A DNA stretch of 64,000 nucleotides. Origin: Akkermansia muciniphila. Lineage in GTDB: Bacteria; Verrucomicrobiota; Verrucomicrobiia; Verrucomicrobiales; V1-33. The notes beneath the pieces were generated by a model. It had not been told where the DNA came from, searched no databases, and saw nothing but the letters and a program-made list of their open reading frames with translations. The DNA lies in the NCBI GenBank assembly GCA_945900785.1, contig CAMDJM010000019.1:1-64000 (forward strand). Direction: 5' to 3'. The position numbers were made by a program, and so were the translations under genes. This document shows positions 54,034-60,832 of this stretch, one piece after another (the stretch's first letter is position 1; the number at the start of each line of letters is the position of its first letter).

Positions 54034-55478
54034 ACAAAAACCTCCTTGATGATTTCAGCCTGCCCGGCCACTCCAGTAAGCCGTTCCTGCCGGCCATTGG
54101 AGTCAAAAAACAGGCTGCTGTGATTGAGTCCGAGCAGTTGAAGAATGGTGGCATGGAGGTCATGCACGGGCAAGGGCCGTTCGATGGCCTGGTAACCGAC
54201 TTCATCCGTGGCTCCGATGCGTTGACCGGGTTTTACCCCGCCGCCGGCCATCCAAATCGTGAATCCTGCAGCATTGTGATTGCGGCCGCCGTCTCCCTGC
54301 ATGATGGGGGTGCGGCCGAACTCGCTAGCCCAGATCACGAGGGTTTCGTCCAGCATGCCGCTTTGTTTCAGGTCCTTGAGCAGGGCCGCGATGGGCTGGT
54401 CGGTCCAGCGGGCCCGGGGGGTGTGGTTGTCCGCCAGCTTGGCGTGGGCGTCCCAGCCGTCCTTGTCAGGCATGTCGTAGAGTTGCACAAAACGGACCCC
54501 GCGCTCCACGAGGCGGCGGGCCATGAGACACTTCCGGCCAAAATTCCGGGTTCGCTCCTCTTCATGCTCCAGCCCATAGTCACGTTGCAGGGCTGGGGAT
54601 TCCTTTTCCAATCCTCCCACTTCCATCGCCGACGATTGCATCCGGTAGGCCAGTTCATAACTGGCGACGCGCGCGTCCAGTTCCGTGAGGCCGGGGCGGT
54701 CCCGGCGATGGTCCAAATTCAATTTTTGCAGCAGGTCCAGGGAAGCACGTTGCCCGGTGGCGAATTCCTCCGGCGGCATCAGGTCCAGCACCGGCACCCC
54801 CTTGTCGCGGAGCCGGGTGGGCTGGAACGCTGCCGGCAAAAATCCATTGCCGTAATTCGCCGCACCGCCGAGGGGACCGGCATCATAAAGCACCACATAG
54901 CTGGGCAGATTGTGGTTCAGGGTGCCCAGCCCATAGGTGGTCCACGATCCCAGACTGGCCTTGCCGGCCCGGATGTCGCCGGTGTGCATTTGATAACTGG
55001 CCGGGGCATGGTTATTGGAATCCGCCTGCATGGAGTGGATGAAACAAAGCTGGTCCACCTGCTCAGCTACTTTGGGAAAGAGTTCACTCACCCACATGCC
55101 GGACTGGCCGTATTGCTTCCATTGATAGGGGCTGCCCAGGATTTCATCCTTGCAGCCGTGCAGCACATTGGCCTGTTTTGTTGCCAGAATGGACTGGCGG
55201 ATGCTGTCAGGGAGCTTTTGGCCGTGGAGCTTTTGCAAAGTGGGTTTGTAGTCAAAGGTATCCATCTGCGATGGCCCGCCCACCATGTAGAGAAAGATCA
55301 CCGACTTTGCCCGGGCCGGGAAATCCGGTATCCGGGGGGCCACCGGCAGCAAGGGATCCATGGCGCGGCCGCGCCCTGCCAGGGCTTCCTGCTGGAGGAG
55401 GGCTTGCAAGGCCACGCCTCCAAATCCCATACCCAATTTTCCAAGGAAGCGGCGTCGGTTGAGGAAAAAATGTCTCAT
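54030..55478 (-). CDS. DUF1501 domain protein (Tat-exported)
   Basis: 482 residues with an N-terminal twin-arginine signal (NRRRFLGKLGMGFGGVALQALL). DUF1501 proteins are distant relatives of alkaline phosphatase/sulfatases. Motifs are KSVIFLYMVGGPSQMDTFDYKP, FIHSMQADSNNHAPA, MHTGDIRAGKASLGSW, GVRFVQLYDMPDKDGWDAHAKL and VIWASEFGRTPIMQGDGGRNHN, with His/Asp residues placed as in metal-dependent hydrolases. It starts 71 bases after the truncated sigma gene and overlaps the DUF1549/DUF1553 gene. The two products probably act together outside the cytoplasm; substrate unknown. Confidence 0.9.
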   Translation of the reverse strand: MRHFFLNRRRFLGKLGMGFGGVALQALLQQEALAGRGRAMDPLLPVAPRIPDFPARAKSVIFLYMVGGPSQMDTFDYKPTLQKLHGQKLPDSIRQSILATKQANVLHGCKDEILGSPYQWKQYGQSGMWVSELFPKVAEQVDQLCFIHSMQADSNNHAPASYQMHTGDIRAGKASLGSWTTYGLGTLNHNLPSYVVLYDAGPLGGAANYGNGFLPAAFQPTRLRDKGVPVLDLMPPEEFATGQRASLDLLQKLNLDHRRDRPGLTELDARVASYELAYRMQSSAMEVGGLEKESPALQRDYGLEHEEERTRNFGRKCLMARRLVERGVRFVQLYDMPDKDGWDAHAKLADNHTPRARWTDQPIAALLKDLKQSGMLDETLVIWASEFGRTPIMQGDGGRNHNAAGFTIWMAGGGVKPGQRIGATDEVGYQAIERPLPVHDLHATILQLLGLNHSSLFFDSNGRQERLTGVAGQAEIIKEVFV

Positions 55479-55549
55479 TTGCGTTATTTTAAATGATCGG
55501 CTTTCGGTTTCGCCACGAAAGCAGAATCGGCGGGGAAAGTGCTTCGATC

Positions 55550-55864
55550 TCAGGGTTCGGCTGCGACAACCTTGTCGGCCAACCGGGCGACGAGTTCGTC
55601 ATCAAACACATGGCGGTCCCGGGACCGGTCCCGCAAATAAGCCAGCGCCTCATAGCGTGCGACACCGAACGCCCACTTCCGAAAATTCCGGGCTTCCTCA
55701 AATCCGCCGATTTTTTCCCAAACGACAACCGCGACATCCTGCATCACCTCGGACGCATCTGCACGGGTCGGAACCAAAGAGCGCACAAACATGCGCAACG
55801 CCGGTTCGTGCTCGGTAAAGAGCCTCAAAAACTGGCGGTTTTGATCGTCACTCTGCAAATGCAT
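55550..55864 (-). pseudogene. ECF sigma factor truncated after region 2
   Basis: 104 residues with the start and region 2 of the Rhodopirellula/Verrucomicrobium-type ECF sigma family (RQFLRLFTEHEPALRMFVRSLVP, ASEVMQDVAVVVWEKIGGF, NFRKWAFGVARYEALAYLRDR, VFDDELVARLAD). The chain stops at KVVAAEP where intact members continue into region 4 (total about 170-180 residues). No region-4 sequence is visible in any frame in the 71 bases to the DUF1501 start. It cannot bind the -35 box in the usual way. In other PVC genomes this sigma type precedes DUF1553/DUF1501 genes, so it is probably the deleted former regulator. Confidence 0.75.
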
Positions 55865-55995
55865 CTCCCCCTATATCTCCGGATCCGCGTCCCATTTACC
55901 AGGTAATTTTTGATTCTTCTGAATGACCGCACGCGAAACCACTTTGACGATGCCCCGAAATGCCTGATCCGGATGGAATTTAGAGGATATCAGTC

Positions 55996-56077
55996 CGAAT
56001 CCATCAAGCTGGAAAAGACATTTAGGGTATTTTTCCAGAGAACCCATTCGCGTTTATTCGCGTTCATTGGCGGTTAA
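55996..56077. repeat. palindromic repeat, copy 1
   Basis: 82-base copy of the element CGAATCCATCAAGCTGGAAA ... GCGTTCATTGGCGGTTAA. It holds an inner hairpin CTGGAAAA/TTTTCCAG. The reverse strand supplies the last codons and the TAA stop of the GxxExxY gene (TANERE-stop). It differs from the other two copies at a few bases, e.g. GTTTATTCGCG for GTTGATTCGCG. Confidence 0.85.
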
Positions 56078-56467
56078 ACCTGCTTCCAAAATGACCCGTT
56101 TCACTTCGAGTTTGGCGTGCTTGAAGTTGATGATAAGGCCGAGCGGGAGGCCGGTCACGCGCAGGTAGTTGAGCATCTGAGCCAGTTCGTAGTCAGTGAT
56201 GCGGTCGATTGTTTTCGTGTCCACGATGATGCTGCCGTGAAGGATGAGGTCAGGAATGAACTCGCCGACGCGGCAGCCTTTGTAATCGACGGGGAAGCGC
56301 GGCTGTTGGTCGTAAGAGATTTTGCGGAGGCGGCATTCCACCACCAATGCGTTCTCGTAAATTTTTTCGTTCAGGCCGTTTCCGATCGTGTTGTGCACTT
56401 CCATGGCGGCTCCGGTGATGGCATAAACTTCATCTTTGAAAAGTAGTGGTTTTGGGAAAAAGGCCAT
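56054..56467 (-). CDS. GxxExxY protein (PD-(D/E)XK nuclease superfamily)
   Basis: 137 residues. The name motif lies in HNTIGNGLNEKIYENALVVECRLRKI. The nuclease-like core follows: VGEFIPDLILHGSIIVDTKTIDRIT, giving D...(x)K-type acidic residues, and LNYLRVTGLPLGLIINF. These short proteins are widespread, often in many copies, with no proven function. The gene begins in one repeat copy (ATG right after TTAAAAAACGC on the minus strand) and takes its last codons and stop from another (copy 1), so gene and repeat form one unit. Confidence 0.85.
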   Translation of the reverse strand: MAFFPKPLLFKDEVYAITGAAMEVHNTIGNGLNEKIYENALVVECRLRKISYDQQPRFPVDYKGCRVGEFIPDLILHGSIIVDTKTIDRITDYELAQMLNYLRVTGLPLGLIINFKHAKLEVKRVILEAGLTANERE

Positions 56468-56586
56468 GCGTTTTTTAATTAACCGCCAATGAACGCCAAT
56501 GAACGCGAATCCATCAAGCTGGAAAGGGCTTTTGTGGGATTTTCCAGAGAATCCATTCGCGTTGATTCGCGTTCATTGGCGGTTAA
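56462..56586. repeat. palindromic repeat, copy 2 (long form)
   Basis: 125 bases that match copy 3 almost throughout. The span from TTAACCGCCAATGAACGC (near 56478) to GCGTTCATTGGCGGTTAA (56586) is a long imperfect palindrome of about 110 bases with the inner hairpin CTGGAAA/TTTCCAG. It overlaps the start of the GxxExxY gene. The middle (AGGGCTTTTGTGGGAT) differs from copies 1 and 3. Confidence 0.88.
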
Positions 56587-56643
56587 ATCCTGCCATTTTT
56601 CTTTTTCGTCCCTGAAAAGCAGGGACTTGCGGAAGTCGGCCAT
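56479..56643 (-). pseudogene. remnant of a second GxxExxY unit
   Basis: Starts MADFRKSLLFRDE, matching the intact neighbour's MAFFPKPLLFKDE over 13 codons, then jumps after KEKWQD to LTANERE, the neighbour's C-terminal residues. About 115 codons between are missing. Because this repeat copy has GAATCAACGC where copy 1 has GAATAAACGC, the stop codon is absent and the frame runs on through the repeat. It is an internally deleted copy framed by repeats 2 and 3. Confidence 0.7.
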
Positions 56644-56763
56644 GCGTTTTTTAATTAACCGCCAATGAACGCCAATGAACGCGAATCCATCAAGCTGGAA
56701 AAGACATTTAGGGCATTTTTCCAGAGAATCCATCCGCGTTGATTCGCGTTCATTGGCGGTTAA
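56639..56763. repeat. palindromic repeat, copy 3 (long form)
   Basis: 125-base direct copy of the repeat at 56462-56586, 177 bases further on, with the same TTAATTAACCGCC ... GGCGGTTAA ends and inner hairpin CTGGAAAA/TTTTCCAG. It ends about 70 bases before the stop of the convergent-side tex gene. Confidence 0.88.
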
Positions 56764-56834
56764 ACCCGGTTTGTCCTCCTCTTCCGGATGGGGGGACCGA
56801 GGACGGAGGCGGGTATGAGGCGGAGGCGTTGTCG

Positions 56835-59183
56835 CTATTTTTTTTTCTGGGCTTGGCTGAACCAGTCGTTACCTCCGCCGAAGGGATTGCCCATGCCGGT
56901 GCCGATGCCCCCGCTTTGCTGGGGGCGTTGGCCGCCGACATCACGGCGAGGTGGGCCGCCGTTGCCATTGCCGGGACCGTTTTGGCCGGGGGGCTTGCCG
57001 GACTTTTTCTCGAAGTCGGGTTTGGCTTTCATGCTGAGGGCGATGCGGTTCCGGGGGAGGTCGACTTCCATGACGGTGACCTGGACGGGCTGGCCGACTT
57101 TGACGACTTCGCTGGCGTCCTTGATGAAGTGGTCGGCGAGCTGGCTGACGTGGATGAGGCCGTCCTGGTGGACGCCGATGTCGCAGAAGGCCCCGAAGGC
57201 GGCGACATTGGTGATGATGCCGGGAAGCTTCATGCCGACCTGGAGGTCGGTGGGTTTATCGACGCCTTCGGCGAAGGCAAAGGCTTCAAATGTCCGGCGC
57301 GGGTCGCGGCCGGGTTTGGCGAGTTCGGCCACGATATCGGTCAGGGTGGGGAGGCCAACTTCGGGGGTGACGTAGCTTTGCAATTTGATGGAGGCGCGTT
57401 TCTTTTCGTCCTTGATGAGGTCGGTCACGGTGCAGCCGGCGTCGGTGGCCATTTTTTCCACTAACGCGTAGCGCTCGGGGTGGACGGCGCTGCTGTCGAG
57501 GGGGTGGGTGGCCCCCCGGATGCGGAGGAAGCCGGCGGCTTGCTCAAAGGCTTTGTCGCCGAGGCGGGGGACTTTTTTGAGGTCGGCGCGGGTGGTGAAG
57601 GGGCCATTGGCGTGGCGGAAGGCGACGATGTTTTCGGCGATGCCGCTGTTCAGTCCGGAGACGTAGGACAACAATTGCTTGGAAGCGGTGTTGAGTTCCA
57701 CGCCGACGCCGTTGACGCAACTTTGCACGCAGTCGTCCAGGGTGTTCTTTAAAAGGTTTTGTTCCACGTCGTGCTGGTATTGGCCGACGCCGATGGACTT
57801 GGGGTCGATCTTCACCAGCTCGGCCAGGGGATCCATCAAACGGCGGCCGATGGAGACCGCTCCGCGGACGGTGAGGTCGTGATCGGGGAACTCCTCGCGG
57901 GCGGCGTCGCTGGCACTGTAGATGCTGGCGCCGGATTCGTTGACCATAACGATGGTGATGGCGGCGGGGAGCTTGAGCTTGCGGATGAAGGCTTCGGTCT
58001 CGCGGCCGGCGGTGCCGTTGCCGATGGCGATGGCTTCGATTTTGTGTTTTTCGATCAGGGTGAGGACGGTGCGGGCGGCTTCTACCATCTGGCCCTGACT
58101 GCCGGCGGTGGGGTAGATGACGTCGTTGTGGAGGAGCTTGCCCTGGGCGTCGAGCACGACGGTTTTGCAGCCGGTGCGGAAGCCGGGGTCGATGGCGAGG
58201 GTGCGTTTTTCGCCCAGCGGGGCCGCGAGCATGAGTTCGCGGAGGTTTTCCGAGAAGATGCGGGAGGCTTCGAGGTCGGCTTTTTTCTTGGAGTTTAACC
58301 GGAGTTCCGTTTCCATGCCGGGGAAGAGGAGGCGCTTGCAGCCATCTGTTATGGCGAGGGCGATCTGGTCGGCGGCGGGGCCGCGGCCGGTGAGGAAGAG
58401 GCGCTTGGCGGCGTCAAAGCCACGGTCGTCCGGGATGGTGACGCGGAGCATGAGGAAGCCTTCTTTTTCGCCCCGGCGCATGGCGAGGAGGCGGTGGGAC
58501 GGGACCGCTTTGAGGGCTTCCGACCAGTCGAAGTAGTCGCGGAATTTGGCAGCGGCTTCGTCGGTGTCTTTGCCCATGAGGACTTTGCTGGCGAGGGTGG
58601 ATTCTTCCTCGTAGATCTTGCGGACGGCGGCGCGGACGGCGGCGTCATCGCTCATGCGCTCGCTGATGATGTCGCGGGCTCCTGACAAGGCTTCCTCGGT
58701 GGTTTTGATGTGGAGTTCAGCGTCAGGGCCGTCGGTTTTGATGTATTTGGCCGCTTCGGTGGTGGGATTGACGGAAACGTTGGCCTGTTCGGCAGTGAGC
58801 CAGTCGGCGAGGGGCTCGAGGCCTTTTTCCTTGGCGATGGTGGCGCGGGTGCGGCGTTTCGGGCGGTAGGGGGCGAAGATGTCCTCGAGCCGGGCCATGG
58901 TTTCGGCTTTGAGGAGGGCCGTCTTGAGGGAATCGGTGAGGAGTTTCCGTTCTTCGAGGGATTTGAGGATGGCGGCGCGGCGGGCGTCGAGTTCGGCGAG
59001 CTGGACGAGCCGGTCGCGGATGTTGGTGATGGCGACCTCGTCAAGTTCACCGGTGACCTCCTTACGGTAGCGGGCGATGAAGGGGACGGTGCCGCCTTCG
59101 GCGATGAGTTCGGCAGTGGCGGCGACCTGGGCAGGACGGAGTTTCAGTTCGGCGGCGACGCGGGCGATGTATTCGGGATTCAT
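56835..59183 (-). CDS. tex: Tex-like S1 RNA-binding transcription accessory protein
   Basis: 782 residues, normal for Tex. The N-terminal helical domain has GGTVPFIARYRKEVTGELDE and EDIFAPYRPKRRTRATIAKEKGLEPLADWL. The YqgF-like RNase H fold is near 325-440 (RTLAIDPGFRTGCKTVVLD, EAIAIGNGTAGRETEAFI). A helix-hairpin-helix region is near 480-560 (LLSYVSGLNSGIAENIVAFR). The S1 domain is near 650-720 (GIITNVAAFGAFCDIGVHQDGLIHVSQL). The tail is Gly/Pro/Gln-rich. Tex binds RNA/DNA and affects transcription and RNA stability in the cytoplasm. TTTTTCCCC abuts the ATG, and a tandem octamer repeat lies upstream. Confidence 0.96.
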   Translation of the reverse strand: MNPEYIARVAAELKLRPAQVAATAELIAEGGTVPFIARYRKEVTGELDEVAITNIRDRLVQLAELDARRAAILKSLEERKLLTDSLKTALLKAETMARLEDIFAPYRPKRRTRATIAKEKGLEPLADWLTAEQANVSVNPTTEAAKYIKTDGPDAELHIKTTEEALSGARDIISERMSDDAAVRAAVRKIYEEESTLASKVLMGKDTDEAAAKFRDYFDWSEALKAVPSHRLLAMRRGEKEGFLMLRVTIPDDRGFDAAKRLFLTGRGPAADQIALAITDGCKRLLFPGMETELRLNSKKKADLEASRIFSENLRELMLAAPLGEKRTLAIDPGFRTGCKTVVLDAQGKLLHNDVIYPTAGSQGQMVEAARTVLTLIEKHKIEAIAIGNGTAGRETEAFIRKLKLPAAITIVMVNESGASIYSASDAAREEFPDHDLTVRGAVSIGRRLMDPLAELVKIDPKSIGVGQYQHDVEQNLLKNTLDDCVQSCVNGVGVELNTASKQLLSYVSGLNSGIAENIVAFRHANGPFTTRADLKKVPRLGDKAFEQAAGFLRIRGATHPLDSSAVHPERYALVEKMATDAGCTVTDLIKDEKKRASIKLQSYVTPEVGLPTLTDIVAELAKPGRDPRRTFEAFAFAEGVDKPTDLQVGMKLPGIITNVAAFGAFCDIGVHQDGLIHVSQLADHFIKDASEVVKVGQPVQVTVMEVDLPRNRIALSMKAKPDFEKKSGKPPGQNGPGNGNGGPPRRDVGGQRPQQSGGIGTGMGNPFGGGNDWFSQAQKKK

Positions 59184-59477
59184 GGGGAAAAATTAGCAAA
59201 TGGGAAACTGGGAAATTGGGAAATGGGGAAATGGGGAAATGGGGAAATGGGGAAAGTTGGAAAGTTGGAAAATTTAGATTTGGAAAATTGGGGCGCGGGA
59301 TTGGCGCGGGAGGCGGCATTAGCAGGCATGGGAGGGCGATGCAAAGGGGGAAGAAAATCTTTACCCGCTTGACGGACTAACTTTAATTTCCAACTCCGGT
59401 TACCCTGCGGTGATGATTGGCAGGACCGTGGGGTTGGCGCTTGCCTTGGCTGGGTTTCACAATGACCGGGCGGGGGC
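59184..59477. other. intergenic region between tex and the zinc-ribbon protein gene
   Basis: 294 bases. The part next to tex is a G/A-rich simple repeat (see next entry). The rest shows no clear gene, terminator or promoter; a short plus-strand frame starting at 59410 is the antisense of the neighbour's 3' end. Confidence 0.5.
59219..59254. repeat. tandem octamer repeat upstream of tex
   Basis: Four tandem copies of AATGGGGA (minus strand TCCCCATT) with degenerate units on both sides (GGGAAACTGGGAAATTGGG before, AAAGTTGGAAAGTTGG after), 36-71 bases upstream of the tex ATG. On the tex strand the units read TTTCCCCAT, the same string as the tex start context. Confidence 0.8.
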
Positions 59478-60716
59478 TCAGGGGACTTCCGGCAGCGCAG
59501 TGGGCACCTTGCCGGGCGTGTTCACCTGGTCCGTAGCCTCCGGCACGTCATCCTTCCGGAAAATCCAGCCGCTTTCGAGGACTTCGGTGATTTCGAGTTG
59601 GCGGTCGTTGGTGCTATTCACAGGGTAGCGGACGCGCAGGACGGCGAGAACGCTGGGGGCATCCAGTAAGGTTTTTTTAATCTGCAGATCAACCGGGCCA
59701 TTGATCGGGACATAGCCGTAGAAAACATGATCACTGTGGAGATCGCTGATGCGGTAGGAGCGGTGGGTGGTCGCCGAGGGGAAGTCCATGTTGAAGTATT
59801 CCGTAGGACTGATCACGGCGCGGACCAACACGGGGGTGCGGGGCCGCTTTTGGCGCAGTTCCGGCCAAGGAAGTTCACAATAGCCGACGAAGCTTTCCCA
59901 ATCCACGAGGAACCCCTCCTTGGTTTTCTCCAAGCCCAAGGGAATCGTCGTGAAATCCTTCAGGCGAAGACTGAGCAGAATGAAGTCGCCCCGGACTTCA
60001 AGATCGGGCTTTTCGCCGAGGACGAGGGGCGTCCAGGGATTTTCAGCGTTGTAATATTTGATGAGCTTGGGGCCGACGCGCCGGGGATCACGGATAAAGG
60101 GGAGGAGGTCGCTGGCAGTGGGGGCAGTGCAGAAGTTTTGAATGGTTTCCCAGAGCTGCTCGCTGAAATCCGAAGTGGCAAGGGTCTCGAGGGTCTTTGG
60201 AGCAATTACCGCAGCCACGGGACGGGGGCCGGTTCGCTTGACGCTTTTCCAGAAAACGCCGACCATCACGAGCAGGATGACGGCGGTCGCGCAGTAAAGG
60301 GCAAAGAGGATGCGGCGGGAGCGGGCGGAACGCTGCCGGCGCTGGGGCGCGGTGTCCCAATTGGTAAGATTTTTGGAGTGCTTGAGCTTCCGCATGTCCC
60401 GCCGTTTCATGACGGGATTATTGGGGTCGACGCGGTAAGTGTCCTCGGTGGTGCGGCGCAGACGTTCCTTGAAAGCATCTTCCACGCTGGTAGCGGCTGT
60501 GTCCTTGCGGGACTCCACCCCCAGCTTCCGCCGGGGATCAACAATCATGACCGAAGGCGTGAAGCCCTTGTTGGGGGTAAGGGTAGGGGTAGGGTCGGGC
60601 ACATAGACCCCGGTTTTACAGCCGGGGCAGCCCACGGTGGTGCCAATGGCGCTCCGCGGGGCGCGCAGCTTGCCACCGCACGATTGGCAGTTTAGGACGA
60701 TTTCCGGCTGGGACAT
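59478..60716 (-). CDS. zinc-ribbon single-pass membrane protein, unknown function
   Basis: 412 residues. An N-terminal zinc ribbon has two CxxC pairs (NCQSCGGKLRAP and VGCPGCKTGVYVP, residues about 9-35). A charged linker with many Arg/Lys (KRRDMRKLKHSK) leads to one membrane helix near 135-158 (LFALYCATAVILLVMVGVFW). About 250 residues follow outside, with SDLLPFIRDPRRVGPKLIKYY, LLSLRLKDFTTIPLGLE and SYRISDLHSDHVFYGYVPI. Verrucomicrobial genomes hold many such zinc-ribbon membrane proteins; I know no function. It is the only gene between tex and the CotH gene. Confidence 0.8.
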   Translation of the reverse strand: MSQPEIVLNCQSCGGKLRAPRSAIGTTVGCPGCKTGVYVPDPTPTLTPNKGFTPSVMIVDPRRKLGVESRKDTAATSVEDAFKERLRRTTEDTYRVDPNNPVMKRRDMRKLKHSKNLTNWDTAPQRRQRSARSRRILFALYCATAVILLVMVGVFWKSVKRTGPRPVAAVIAPKTLETLATSDFSEQLWETIQNFCTAPTASDLLPFIRDPRRVGPKLIKYYNAENPWTPLVLGEKPDLEVRGDFILLSLRLKDFTTIPLGLEKTKEGFLVDWESFVGYCELPWPELRQKRPRTPVLVRAVISPTEYFNMDFPSATTHRSYRISDLHSDHVFYGYVPINGPVDLQIKKTLLDAPSVLAVLRVRYPVNSTNDRQLEITEVLESGWIFRKDDVPEATDQVNTPGKVPTALPEVP

Positions 60717-60832
60717 AGGCTCTTAATAGCAGCGCCAGTCTGGTGATGCATCACGGGAATGCAATCATTTTACCTTAATTATTGTGTAAAATACCGGTCT
60801 CCATGGTGGATTTAATGGGGAATAGGCTTTCC

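Noticed and set aside
55996-56763. Repeats at 56 kb as a CRISPR array
   Set aside because: Copies are 82-125 bases, palindromic, irregularly spaced and contain or frame a gene; no short spacers or cas genes.
60760-60800. AT-rich segment with TAAAAT as a promoter of the zinc-ribbon gene
   Set aside because: No -35 box at acceptable distance; too weak to list.
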